DNA of 64,000 nucleotides from Chalara sp. BL73 (GCA_918026815.1 CAKJVC010000012.1:2790001-2854000); one strand, 5' to 3'. Shown: positions 34,489-47,024, counted from the stretch's first letter. Translations and numbers: made by a program. Notes: a model not told the origin generated them from the sequence alone.

Positions 34489-37400
34489 GTACAAAGCAAA
34501 AGAAAAAGAAAGAGAAGGAGGTTCGAAATGAGATGGCGTAGGCTCGGTCCTCACATGTCCAGTTGCAAGGAGCGAGTTGAAGTTCGTAGGGCGAGGGAGG
34601 AGGAGGAGGAGGAGGAATGGGGGGAGGTGAGGGAGGGTTGTTGTTCGTTGATGTGAAAAGGTGAAACCCAGACGTTTGGGTTGGATATCGCCCACAGATA
34701 GGTGATAATAAGTGGGTCCGGGGGTTTTTGCTTATTCCCACGCCACGTTCAGATAGCCACTGTACTGTACAATATAGATAGAAACACCGATCAGGGATTC
34801 GGATGCCACGGATCGGCCAAATCTGGTACTCAAGGACTACAAGTGTACAAGTGTTGCAGAGGACGAGGGAAGAACAAGAAGATCAAGAGGAAGAGGGGAA
34901 GAGGACGGCAAGATATGTTTATTACACTGGTGGTGAGATGTGCCTCAAAAGAGGAGGACAAGGTCTTGGGGGGGGGAGTTAATGGGCGGCGGGCTAGGGC
35001 TTGGGCTTGGGCTTTAGTAATGATGGGCCCGGAACGAGGGTGGCAATTATCATTCCCCCCCCATTTTGACTTTCTTGCGGCCGGCATCCAAAGTTTCCGA
35101 GGGATGCTGTACTGTACAGTCAGAATAGCAGTACATTCCGTACTATGTTTTTTTTGGTTTTTTTATAAAAAAAAGCCCGTTCCTCCGTCCTCGACTATAC
35201 ACTCCCCGGGCTGCCTCTTGTTATCACCCTGAGGTGATTCTTTGTTTCTCTCTGGTATGCGTCTCTTTGTCAACTAGCTTGCCCGTTCTTGATTGCCCTC
35301 TCATTCATTCGTCCTCAGAGATGTTGATAGTGCTGATAATGATTGTCTTGTCTCAAGCACAACAAACCCCACCTGTCAAGCCGCTGGAAAAACCTTCCAC
35401 ACACAGTCTAGCCCTTCCTTTCCCTTCCACTGAAAATAATGCGCAACCCATCTCATCCATTGCCGGTTTGCACTGCCTCTCTGCCTCTATCTCTGCCTTT
35501 CCGTGCCTGTTTAGTTCCCTATGTCGTATCAAATAATTGTCATTGTCTCACTGTAGACATTTCCCCCATCATATCTAAACTTTTGCACCAGCCCATACGT
35601 CAGAAACTGGCTCCTAGCCTCTGATCCTGGACTTATGATTCGTTAAGTCCGTACTGGTTAGCCCTATCAAGTCTTGTGTTGACGCTAATGTTCAGGAGAT
35701 ATTCCACATGTGGCAGTATTTAGTAGTTTGTTCTCCATGTGGTCCTCGTGCCACAACATCTTATACTCAGCCTCTTCTGTTACGAATATCTCATTCGGCC
35801 TCTTCGGATCTATTTGCGATATTGGTCAGCATACCGTTACAACACTGGTGGCCCTGCATGTTGATTTGGCAGCATTATACGTCTCGGCTCTGTCGGACGT
35901 GTTAAGACCTCTTTCATAGCCGCCAATCCCTGTGCCGAATCAGTGAGCACAGTCATTGATAGTTAGATAGCCTTGTGGGTAACTAAGAAAGACCATACAA
36001 TTACAGCCTCGGGTTTTATATGTGGCATCATCTGATTTTGAGGCATATGACGAAATTGTGGCCTGGCTCTGGTGTCCTTACTCCGGTATCAAGAGATTTA
36101 CTGATTCTCTTCTTACAGACACATTCCGAACCTTACGAATGATTCAATAATTATCTCCCTAGAACTATCTCAGATCAGAGCTAACTTGCAGGAGCGAAGT
36201 ATGGGAGATAGCTTCTTTCTCTTTCAGCTTGGAGCACTAATTAGGAGGCTCCAAGCGCCGATTTGAAGATAGCCTAGGTGTACGAAACTGCAGGCTCTTG
36301 ATCTTAGCCACCTTTTGCAAGTTTCCATATGATTATTTTGCAGTATCCTACGACGCAAATTCGAAGCGAAGTCCTTTGTGCTGTTGCTAGCTCAAGTCAC
36401 CCCTTGTTCGAGATGCTTTTTAACTTTAGGACTATGTCTAAAGAACCAATGCTACGGCCACGGTTATCTAACTGCGCAGCGCAGCGATGTCGTCATTGCT
36501 ATCATTTCAGAACAGAAACTCCCTATATTCAGCATTCACCTCCTTAGCATGAAGCAGCCTTAGTATTATCAGTGCAACTATTCGCCAGAGATCTTAAAAA
36601 AGAGACAGACAGACTTCTTCAATCATGTCTGCCTATCGTACTCCCGCATTTTTCTAATCTATCTTCCACATTGCATTGTTTTTAAATGCGCACTCTATGG
36701 TACTTGAATACAACTCTCTGATACAAGTATGATACGTGGAGCGGGGATATTGTTACCGATAGCATATTTTTATTGATCTCTCGATCTAGAGGCACAGCTA
36801 GCTAGTATACCTAGAAAATAAAAAGAGATGGGAATTTTAATTGATATAATATTTATTCTATGTCGCTTGAAAATCATATCCAACAATCATCTAAAGAACC
36901 CTTCAATCAATGCTTCCTGCCAGGGGAAAGGATGATGGAACCGATTGAAGTGTAGAGGAAACCATGAAAGAAAAATAGCCACATGATATAATACTAAATT
37001 GTTAGACAAGTGTCAAGTATCCTGCTGTCAGCGAACTCATGATAAAGCATATGGTAGGGTTATCTTGATGCTTTGAAGATATGGTCTCCAACGCATTGCG
37101 GAAGAACATTGCGTTCGTGACTGAATGGGAAACAATTTCGGTTCATTAGCCGAGTTGACAACAACCTCAATAGCTTGGCAGGGGCCAAACCTCATCATAG
37201 AGACGATTTGTTGTAATGCTTCAATTCGATTCAAAGCTCTTCAGCTTATTATCATCTTATCTATTTTTCAATGAGCATCCGGACGCTTTATATCGTCTTC
37301 TGCATATAAGAGGCAAAGTAAGGCAGGATGTAAGGTTGAGCCAAGGATCTAAATTAATCCTACCTCAAGTTAGGCTCCAGCATAAAGTTGGACTACCTTG

Positions 37401-37503
37401 ATATCAACCACCTGTCTCCGTTCCTGACAGATGATCTAGTTTTCGATCTGATTTAAAAAATTGAATCTACGCTGGGACGAAATAAAATTCCCGGAATCTC
37501 ACC
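34449..37503. other. 3-kb divergent intergenic region with simple repeats
   Basis: This region holds the promoters of the RING gene (-) and the DUF726 gene (+). It starts with the trinucleotide repeat at 34449-34488, then a purine-rich tract (about 34496-34640), ACTGTACTGTAC at 34760-34771 and CTGTACTGTACAG at 35108-35120. ORFs up to 176 codons occur near 34.7-35.2 kb but are compositionally biased. I see no domain or exon chain. Confidence 0.45.
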
Positions 37504-40117
37504 ATGGCACCATCATGCTCGGATCCGAAGGATCTCAAGCTTGTTCTAAATCCAGCTAGGAGACGTGCGCTTACAGTGCTAATCGGAAGCATTCTCACAC
37601 ATATGCGCTCTCAGGTCGAACACTCATTTGACCCATCCTCCTTAGCAAATACAGACAATACAACCCTTTTCGATGACCGAGATAGCAGAAATGGCAGCCC
37701 ATCACCAGCCACAGCCTCAGAGGAACGTAATCGACGACTCGAAGCCCGTCTCGAAAGAAACCCCTCCTCTCCAAAGATGCGAGAGCTGAAGATGGCAACA
37801 CTAAAGTACTTCGCTGATTGGCAAGATGAGGTCATTGCCACGCTAGGGAAACTAATTAATTCCCCTGAAGATCCGAGGGTTGAACAACGACGAAGAGAGT
37901 TCCAGGCTGCGAGAAATCTGCCTCCACCCCCCTACTCGAGGGTATATTCTAACGCTGAGAACCCTGAGGCGTTAGCGACCGCCGAGGCGAAGGAGTTGCA
38001 GGGAGCGGATGATATCTCCATGTTGCAGCATATGTACCATCCCATCCCTACCAGGCTCGCCACTATATCCAAGGAAGACCGGACTTTTGTAGTCAGTTGC
38101 ATGGTTTTGCTGCTGTTAAGTTTAGGACACTATTCAGCGCATTCGAGAGTGTTGCTGTGTTATATCACCTCTGCATTTGAGCTACCGATGAGCGTGCTTA
38201 CAAGTGAGGAAACAGAGATTGCGAAAACCTTGCTTCTTGCTTCAAAGGCGCTTTCTGCAGATACGGAGGCTCAGAAGAGACGGGATGAGAATGCGTCATC
38301 TCGAATGTGGAAAGTTGGATTTGCTTCAGTGGCTGGAGCTGCTTTGATTGGCATCACAGGAGGGATCGCAGCACCTGGTAAGTGATTTTGATCGATTAGT
38401 TCAATTCTTGGTTCATTTAGTGAGCTTTGAACTCTCAGTCACGCTGGGAGGATGCCTGTCCTGAGGCATCTATAAATGCTAATCCGTATGTAGTCGTTGC
38501 TGGAGCAATTGGAGGACTCATGGGAGGTGTCGGCTTGGGTGGCCTTGCAAGTTTTCTCGGGATCTTTGCCATGAATGGCGCCCTGGTTGGAACACTGTTC
38601 GGTGCTTATGGAGCAAAGATGACAGGCACGATGGTAGATAATGTAAGTTCACACCAATTTACCACAGGGAAATTTGTTATCCCTCTTATCCCCCAGGACA
38701 CATGACATACTATGGGGTGTTGCGTTTCATGAGTCCTTACTCTCTCAGATATTAATATAAATTTATCTAGTATGCCAAAGATGTGTCTGACTTCAAATTT
38801 CTCCCCATAGAAGAAGACTGGGGCGCCACCACTACCGCCGAAGAAGACATCCAGTCCCGCCGCCTGCGCGTAACAGTCGGCATAAACGGCTGGCTGAATT
38901 CTAAAGACGACGTCATCAAGCCCTGGCGGACCCTCGGTCCCGATAGCGAGGTTTTCGCACTCCGCTACGAAATGGACGCCTTGGTTCAACTCGGCACGTC
39001 CTTGGAGAATATGGTCTCCTCCTACGCCTGGTCGGCCGTGAAGATCGAGATTCTAAAGAGAACGGTTTTGGCGACGCTCTGGGCAGCGCTGTGGCCGGTA
39101 TACTTGTTGAAGATAGCTACTAGTATCGATAATCCATTTAGCGTGGCGAGGAACAGGAGCGAGAAGGCCGGAGAGGTTCTTGCTGATGCGCTGATCAACA
39201 AGGCGCAAGGAGAGAGGCCTGTTACCTTGGTCGGATATAGTCTTGGTTCCAGAGTGATTTATTCTTGTCTAAAATCACTTGCTGAAAGGCATGCATTTGG
39301 ACTTGTGGAGTCTGTCGTTCTCATTGGATCTCCGGTACCCTCAAATTCGGAGAACTGGCGTGTGATGCGCAGTGTGGTTTCCGGGAAATTGATTAATGTA
39401 TACTCGGAGAACGACTATATCCTCGCCTTCCTCTATCGAGCAACCAGTATCCAATTTGGGGTTGCTGGTCTACAGCAGATTACAGATGTAGAAGGCGTAG
39501 AGAACGTGAACCTGAGTAAGGAAGTCAGCGGACATTTGCGATACCCTGAACTCATTGGCAAGATCCTGAAAAAATGTGGGTTTGAGGGGATCAAAGTGGA
39601 GGACATGAATATTGAGACGGAGAAGGAGACGGAGATTCAATTGATTGATTTTGAAAGGGATGAGGATAAAGTAAATGGCGATATGAACGCTTTAGGTCAG
39701 ACAAGGACGACTTCACAACCTTCACTCATGGATAGTCAGCCCGCAGAATTGAGCCTCCTGCCAACACAGCCAAAGCCTTCGAGAAGCGCTTCAGCACCAG
39801 CGGTTCCAGCAGTGCTTCAGTCGAGAAAGGCAAGTATCACGAAAGATATAGGGAGCATTAATCTTAGAGATGATGATAGCGACAGTGACGGAGGTATAGT
39901 GATGGAAGATAACGACTCGGATTCTAATGGAGAGGAACTGGCTGAACTGCCAGGCGAACCGATGGAGGATGATGGCAAGCCATACCATGATCCAAGGGAC
40001 TTTGAAAAGGCGGCATTTATGGATGGTCATAAGAGCTTGGGGAGATCTAAATATACGAGGAAAGAAGAAGAGCCGCACAAATCAAAGACTACGGCATCGA
40101 GTATGGGACTTTACTAG
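37504..40117 (+). CDS. DUF726 alpha/beta-hydrolase (Mil1/TMCO4-like lipase)
   Basis: Exons 37504-38377, 38494-38642 and 38771-40117 give 789 aa. Introns are 38378-38493 (GTAAGT...TGTAG) and 38643-38770 (GTAAGT...TCTAG). The middle carries a Gly/Ala-rich hydrophobic block spanning intron 1 (GFASVAGAALIGITGGIAAP, then VVAGAIGGLMGGVGLGG) that should form membrane helices. A DUF726 hydrolase domain follows: LRVTVGINGWLNSKDDV, FALRYEMDAL, the nucleophile elbow GYSLGS (Ser about residue 498), VVLIGSPVP and NVYSENDYILAFLYR with the expected Asp. The C-terminal 160 residues are Ser/Asp-rich and probably disordered. The family includes yeast Mil1, an AP-1-associated lipase, and animal TMCO4. A membrane-bound lipase acting in trafficking is a family-based inference. 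Confidence 0.9.
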
Positions 40118-40878
40118 CAGACTTAAACTCGGATTTCTGCTCCAAGGACAACTCATGGAGATATATCGTACGACGCGATCCATTAAGGGGCGTCTTTTTC
40201 ATACCTTCAGCCTCATTACTGAATCGAGCTTTAATTTATCACTTTATGCTTAACCTATAGTACGTTACGCCCAATCCGAAGTAGGTAGTTGTTAACCCGG
40301 CTTTGCCAGATTCTCAAGCTATACAGTCGAATACACATTTCAATATTGTAATGTCGTTTCTGTCTGTTGTTGTCCGGATCAATATCTACACAGAACACAC
40401 TATGCAATTTGGCCGCAGACCTTATAAAATATTCTCCAACTACAGAGTATATCAATCACTACTAGGAAAAATGGTGTTTTTAAACGAGCAAAGTACATAG
40501 TGGCTTGCTATGGCTAAGTTCCGTCGGCAGCTCGACGGGGAGGTGTAAAGAAAAGCATACTGCTGCGTTTGATCTCGATCTCAAAGTAGGCGCTTTAATC
40601 ATAAGGGTGGCTATTGTGCAAGATCAATTTTGGTTATTCAGTGACTGATGCTAGGGAGGGGAGACGCTTTGGCATGCTCAGCAAGCTTCTATTTTGTTCT
40701 CTGCAATTTTGCGCCGCCTATGTAAAAGCCTGTGGACATCCTTTATAATGCGGCTCATGACAAAGTGAGGCTCTTCACCCTCACCCCCCAATTTGCAGTC
40801 GCAATGCAGGAAGAGTATGCGATTGGGTTTTCTTGGGCAATCATAGTTTTATCATTTGACTGAACATTTGTGTCCACT
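40118..40878. other. Convergent intergenic region, no gene seen
   Basis: 760 bp between the stop codons of the DUF726 gene and of alf1. Short random ORFs only; probably 3' UTRs. Confidence 0.4.
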
Positions 40879-42129
40879 TCAAAATTCCTCCATATCCTCA
40901 AGATCATCAAGGACTGGCCAGTCACCTACCTCGATCCTCTCGGGTCTCACAAAAACCCCATACTTAGCTCCATCATTGTCACCCTCATTGCCCCAATATC
41001 TCTTCCCTTTCAGAGTTCCATCATTCTTACCGACTGGTTCATCTAACCTCACCCCAATCCATTTCCCAGCACCGCCAGGGATTTCTGGGACCTCGCCCAC
41101 ATACATAATCTCTCCTCTTTTCGCATCGTCACCTCCAACTCTACATCTCCTACCAACCTCCATACCTCGGCTCTCGATCTCTGTCTCGAAAGCCTGTAGC
41201 TTAGCCCTTTCCAAGGACGGCGCATCAGGATCAAAACGGCCAAGCTTCTGAGCTTTCTTCCAAGCTAGCACGCTATCCGTCTTTTTTTCATACTCTTCGG
41301 GCGGCATCTCGTACTTGGTCACCTGTGAGGCATCCGTGTAGTTTGGTCGCATGCCAGGGGGTCGCATATCGGTTACCTAAAGAGGTACGACATTAGCTGA
41401 CATCGTTCCACAACATCTATATATAAAATATTTCGGCCCGGCCCGGAGATCGTAACGTTATACAAGAGAGGCAGAGCACGAAGTAAACGAGGTTAAGGGA
41501 TGATGTAACAAGGCACAATTGTGTGTGCAATGAGACACAAAACATGTGCAAACAAACAAGCTGAAGCATAAAACATTCCATTGTCCTCTCGAGGCCAAGC
41601 CCGGACAACTGTGCCCGATGGCCACTGGGCCGCAGAAGTGCAGTATCAAAATTTGTCATTCCCAAACACAAACTCGAAAACAGAGAAACAGATCTCATCC
41701 TTCTAGCAAAGCTTGGCTTTCGAGAGTATTTCCCACGGAGGTAATATCGCCGGTCCACCTTCATAAGCACAGCCTCAACCAAGAAGAGAGTTCGAGTATC
41801 ACAACATGTTTCGGGTAGCGGAACGGCTACGATTAACGACTAAAGGTTAAAACTTGAGACGACATTTAGATACTCACGTGTATCTCGGCATGTGGTTCTA
41901 AGGGAAACGTTGAAAGCTGGGTATTATCCTCCTCCGGGGCCTCGATTGGAAGTGCTTGCCCGCTGCCATGTCTTATAGTGAGCTTCTGACATAAAGGCGG
42001 AATGCCAGTGATGGGTTCAAGTTTGGCTTTGAGCTGGTTGATGGTCCAGGACGGCGAGACTCGACGTTCTGTGGAAGCGTTCTCTGAAGTTATCTGGATG
42101 GGGATATCCCGAGCTGTTTGAAGACTCAT
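40879..42129 (-). CDS. alf1: Tubulin-folding cofactor B (Alf1/TBCB)
   Basis: Exons 42129-41878 and 41376-40879 give 249 aa, the normal TBCB length. The N-terminal ubiquitin-like domain covers about residues 8-85 (IPIQITSENAS...WTINQLKAKLEPITGIPP...). A short coiled linker follows. The C-terminal CAP-Gly domain (about 154-235) shows GAGKWIGVRLDEPVGKNDG, with the GKNDG signature at 200-204, and KGKRYWG. TBCB works with TBCE to fold and dissociate alpha-tubulin in the cytosol. The protein ends in EEF. The single intron (41377-41877, GTGAGT...TTTAG, phase 0) is 501 nt, several times longer than any other intron here except the 203-nt and 178-nt ones, and joins EIH to VTDMRPPGMRP. Confidence 0.94.
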
Positions 42130-45100
42130 GTTTACGGTATTGGGAGGTGTGAGTTCCGCGTCTATTGGGTACCGGAAGATCTAGGAATATGGAACCTGGG
42201 GTGTTTGATATCGAGGGTTTTCGCGACAGGGTCACAACACCACCACTTGAAATTAGAGTTTTAGGATCCGAAGAAAGAGTTTGTGTTGTTTGGAAAGCCT
42301 GGGCCTCCGAGGAGATTCCAAAGGAGCCCGTGGACAATTTGGCTTTTCTCTGAAGTTTATGTTTGTTGTTATTTTCAGTGTTGTCGTTGCGCCGCTTTGC
42401 TCTTTTTCAGTTTTGGTTGATACCACGTTGCAATGGATGATAACAACAGTATATATCTACTGCTAGTCGGTTCCGCACGATCCAAGGGAAACAAGCGATC
42501 TGGTGTCGGAGTCGCTCTGGGGCGTATGTATTGTGAGATCGGTGTTGTGAAAATTGAAGAAGATTCACGCGTGGCGTTGCGTTAATGTTTAGCCACATTT
42601 CAAGTTGATGTGGCTGGTGAATTTGGAGAGGAATGATAGGAGGGATTAAGGTTAATCGGCATCCTCGACAAGGTAGTGTTACAAACTTCATCTCAGGATC
42701 TTGATTTAACACCTACTTCTACGACCAACAAACTGCAGCCCTGTTCCCTCTGATATCCAATCGCATTGTAGTCATGCTGCTTCTCTGCTTTACCATCACA
42801 ATAGGCTTTGCGACCATCGATTTGAGTCCCAAGACTGGTCAGTTAGCCAAAGCTTCACAAGGCATGAAAGAAAGAGTCCACGTTGCTTTCCGTCGGCCCC
42901 CCTTGCAGTTTCATGTTTTCTAGGACGCCCCGAGTCGTGTCGGCATGACGCTTGACAGCCTGCAGAATACCATTGGTCAATTGCCGTTTGCAGATCCTGT
43001 TCATAAGCATGAATTGTCCCTGCAGAAAGGTTCTTGCTCCTTTCTACGTTTCCTGAACGCTTGACAAGTCACATTCTGTCATCTCGTCCAGATCCATGCG
43101 ACGCAAGTTTCCAGAATCCGATATTGCCTCACCGCTCAAACAAGCATGGGTGATTCTGAGACCCAGCTCTGCTGACCCCCAGCTCCCAGCCCCGTGATTT
43201 TTTCGCGGCAAATGCGACGGCGAACAATGGCTTGTTCCTCCCGGTTCTTCTACCAGTAAACTCGAAGTTTCTACAGCGTTCGACTCGAAGACCCGATGAG
43301 GGTATTCCTTGCGATGTATAGCCTCATGAGTTCAACATCCTCTGACCGATGGCCTGAAAAGGCTGCCCTAGTGCCCAACATACATCTAAGGCATAATATA
43401 GGCACCCGCCCGACTCGCACCTGTTCCATTGGCTCCTTGTTGTACCTTCTTCCTCTTGACCGTCCAAACAATCAGGATTGTTTTTATTGAACAAACGAAT
43501 GCCGGGACGCAGCCCAAGCCCTTGTCTTTACATGTCATCGGGCATTGTGGTCATTGTTTATCAAACATTGTTTTAAAAGCCCCAACCCGCTCGAGGCGAG
43601 GAACATGACAGCAAAGCGCCGCGCATGTGTCTCCATAAATACATATGCCAGTCATGCACAGCATCTGCCAGAGACACCCGATGGCGTGCCACAGACTGCC
43701 AAGAGCCTCACTTTTGACCCATTACCAATCTAATGTCGCGTAAAGCGAATCCTTGACTTTAAAGATATTTAAAGAAGCCGCACTGATGGATACAAACTAT
43801 ATAAAGTTCTGGATCAAACTCCCAAGCGCACGTGAAGCATGGCAGCCTTATCCCAAAGGGTTATTCCCAGTGATACTATGGGATTGTTGTCTTCGCAATA
43901 GAAACTTACATTAGCGCTATGTCACTTCCCACTCCATTGTAAAGCAATTGATGTCTCTCCTCTTGCATCAGAGTCAAATGCAATGCAATGACTTGTGTAG
44001 CAAGTGCCTCCTCACATGACAAGCACAATATACACCGCTACGATGTGTGATCCCGCCCATGTCATGATAATAGAGACAATGAGACCGGAGACGCTGATTG
44101 TTCGTTCCTCTTTGTGAGCAGCATAGTGGTGATGCACGAACAAACGGAATCGAAACGAGGGAGGGATGCCACACTTTTCAAGGTATTTCAATATTAGATT
44201 TGATATAGTTGTACAGCACAAATCCATATTGCTTTATTTAGGCATCAAGATCCGAAGAGGCTGCGGTAAGTAAACGAGGGCTTCACAATCATAAGGCTCA
44301 AGCAGGTAAGGGTGTCTAATTAAGTGAAGTTTGTGAGTGGTTACTTTTCATGTGTACTTATTCTCTCCCAGCCACCAACAGAAGGATTTCAACAGTGGGT
44401 TTTTTTTCTCTCAAACACGTCTCCACAGTCGGTCGTTCGGCAAACATCTTGAAGATCGTGGTTCATGGACAAACCTCAGAAGGTGTGCTGCAAGCCATGG
44501 AGATCATACACCTTGATCCCTGGAAAAACAGTATTGCCAGTCCAACAATCCAGCATGGGAAACGCACACCCTAGCAAACCAGACCGCCAGTTCGAGAGCA
44601 CTCCAAGATCTGAAGAGTTTGGCGGTGGTACTAACTACTGGGTATATGTAACCCTGCCCTGGACGTTCCTGCTGGAGTGTGAGGTGGAGGGGTGCCAGTA
44701 GACGCATTACGGAAATAACAAGCTTCATCTGGATCTTTGTGCATCCACATACTGCAAACAGCAATTGACAAGGCTATCGGTTCTTGCATGGGAGGTAGAA
44801 TGCATCGAAAACTATACTCACATTCCGTTTTTGAAGTTTGGAATACGCACAGACGTTCAGGTCTAAAACGGTCTCGAAATGTCCACCACGTCTGAGGATT
44901 ATATAAGAGTTTCAAGGCGCCTCCGTGGCCGGTTTCAAGCGAAATCTTCCGCGAGAGCTCTCGCCAATCCTCGAAACCGCGCCCGTTATTTTTCCTCTTG
45001 CCAGCCGAAGCAAAGACAAGCATACTCCTTTCCAGTTCATGCATGATTCGTGGCCAGTAACTATGCCCGATGTCTGGCTTCCTCCGCACTAACACTACCC

Positions 45101-45862
45101 TGGCTGTTCCCCCTCCCCACCCGGCCTTGCAGAGTCTGAGCCCAAGGATAACGGAGAAAAGGACAAATGCTGCGCTGTATGTAAACCTAGCTCCTGTACG
45201 GTAACAGTAGCATCCCATCTCTAGACCCATGTCCATGCCCACACTCTATCTGCAGGCCTCCAACGCGCATGCTCCCGACAGTCCGTCTAGCTAGCTCAGC
45301 TTACTCTAACAACCTTGTCCCTGAACAAGTCCCATCTTGAAGATCATGAGTTCGAACAAGTTCCTTGTCAAGTACCTTAACAACGCCCACTCTAAAGCAA
45401 GCAATACTTGACGTATTTTCCTACTGGAGTTTTCTACTACCTACCTTCCACTTCTCAATTCTTGCGATTGGCTCATTGTCTAAGCTTCGATTGCCAATCG
45501 TCTAAGTGGCTATCATGATCTACGCGAGCCACGCACTTCTTCCCTGAAGCCCTGAAATAGGAACGCTTGTCCTTCGCTCTAGCTGGCTTCTTGAACAGAT
45601 CGCTGGAGTCCTTCGCAGAAGCCATTCTCAGGGCTGTCAAGCTAGAGAGCTAACGCTCTTGTCTAACTTCCGTGACTCCATTCCACCAGTCGGTACCAGC
45701 GTCTCTTGCTTTGACCCTCAGACGAATCGTGAAGCAACGACGGACTTTCCTTCTTCGAATTTACTTGCAACCAGGCTTCGCCGGCCCTGGCAACATAGAA
45801 TTCAAACAGTATCGCTCATGATCCGTCAGCCTTGACGGCATCGGCGAACTCACACCGGCAAG
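42130..45862. other. 3.7-kb gene-poor region
   Basis: Between alf1 and the Myb gene I find no recognisable exon chain, tRNA or transposon. The only sizeable open frame is on the minus strand at 44631-45236 (listed separately). The last 500 bp are GC-richer and likely contain the 5' UTR of the Myb gene, including a five-codon upstream ORF starting at 45818. Confidence 0.4.
44631..45236 (-). CDS. Doubtful orphan ORF, about 201 codons
   Basis: An open frame with an in-frame ATG at 45236. It has a hydrophobic stretch near the N-terminus (YSAAFVLFSVILGLRLC), then a charged Trp/Arg-rich region. I recognise no family, the composition (many Cys, Arg and Trp) is unlike the neighbouring genes, and it lies where a promoter and 5' UTR would be expected. 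It is long for a chance ORF at this GC content, so I list it, but it may well be non-coding. Confidence 0.18.
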   Translation of the reverse strand: MDMGLEMGCYCYRTGARFTYSAAFVLFSVILGLRLCKAGWGGGTARVVLVRRKPDIGHSYWPRIMHELERSMLVFASAGKRKNNGRGFEDWRELSRKISLETGHGGALKLLYNPQTWWTFRDRFRPERLCVFQTSKTECEYSFRCILPPMQEPIALSIAVCSMWMHKDPDEACYFRNASTGTPPPHTPAGTSRAGLHIPSS

Positions 45863-47024
45863 GTGGATATCTCCCTTCTTCTCAAAGGACCGGACTCGAA
45901 TGAGTCCACCTCCTCGTCACCAACGCAAAGCCGTCAACGAACAAGGTCAACTTCCGTCCCGCCTACGGATCTTCAACCTCAAGTTTCATCATATGCCCCA
46001 GTCAGCTCTGCTTCCGTCGCCAAAAGAAGTATGCCTCCTCACCCAGCAGAGTCTCCCGCTAAAAAGCAGAGTAAATGGTCTCCTGAAGAGGATGCACTCA
46101 TCATTGATCTTAGAGGAGGTGGCATGAAGTGGGAGGATATCTCGAAGAGGCTGCCCGGACGGAGCGCAATTAGTTGTCGCCTTCATTACCAAAACTACCT
46201 GGAGAGACGGAGCGAGTGGGATGAAGAGCGCAAGAACAAGCTCGCCAGGCTCTATGAAAGGTATGTCACTTTACTAGCAGCTAAAACCTCACGGTTTGAA
46301 GCTCGTGCTCTGAAAATTTCCTCGTGTCTCTATACAATAGGAAGAAATTAATTTTGATTTTAGATTTAAGCCGGAGATGTGGTCAAAAGTAGCAGAGGAA
46401 ATGGCTGTGCCCTGGCGAGCAGCAGAAGCCATGCACTGGCAGCTTGGAGAAGCAGATATGGCACGACGCGCTGGAGTGGTACCATTCTCTTTGTCTAATG
46501 TTGACACGCCTTCACCTAGTAGAACATCACCGCCAGCGGCCGCACGCGGACACAGTCACTCACACTCTCTACCCCATGCCCATCCACTTCCGGGTACTAT
46601 GAGAGGGCCTGGACCCACCACTTCCCATTACAGCAGCCAAGGAAACCTTGGTAGCATACCCCGAGGAAACCCAAGCCCTTCCTCTCGCACTATCGCAGCT
46701 AGAAGGGACAGTACCCCAAGATCTGTTCCACCAACAAGCCCAGGAGATGGCCTAGCTTTGGCGGCTATAGGTGGCGGCGGAACGCAAATGCGCGGAATGC
46801 AGATGCTCCCAAGCGTAGCTGAGATGACCACTGGTGTGAGTCCATACGCGACACCAGCCTATGCTACGTCAGGTCCACCCGGAGGTCAAATCGGCGGTGG
46901 CTATTATACACCTGGTCCAGTACTACCCGCAATTGGAATGATGGGCGTTGACCCCAGATCAGAACCTAAGAGACGAGCAAGCCCAGATATAGGCTCACGA
47001 GAGACGACGCGACGACGGCAATAA
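45863..47024 (+). CDS. Myb/SANT-domain DNA-binding protein (5' end unresolved)
   Basis: Coding sequence runs 45863-46260 and 46364-47024, with a 103-nt intron (GTATGT...TTTAG) joining YE-R-FKPEMWSKVAEEM. The first Myb/SANT repeat is clear (WSPEEDALIIDLRGGGMKWE, then DISKRLPGRSAISCRLHYQN, about residues 72-115). A second, degenerate repeat follows (FKPEMWSKVAEEMAVPWRAAEAMHWQ). The rest is Ser/Pro/Gly-rich, with a His/Ser run (GHSHSHSLPHAHP), and ends in a basic PKRRASPDIG...RRRQ tail suitable for nuclear import. A nuclear transcription regulator is inferred. The reading frame begins at GTG, not ATG, with a stop 30 bp upstream (45833-45835) and no ATG between. The true start may be in an undetected upstream exon, may be non-AUG, or the ATG may be lost (see findings). 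Confidence 0.8.

Noticed and set aside
34702..35232. 176-codon ORF
   Set aside because: Low-complexity Lys/Arg- and Gly-rich translation over a purine-rich tract, with no structural or family signal.
45300..45370. Possible tRNA B box (GAGTTCGAACA)
   Set aside because: No matching A box or cloverleaf could be drawn around it.
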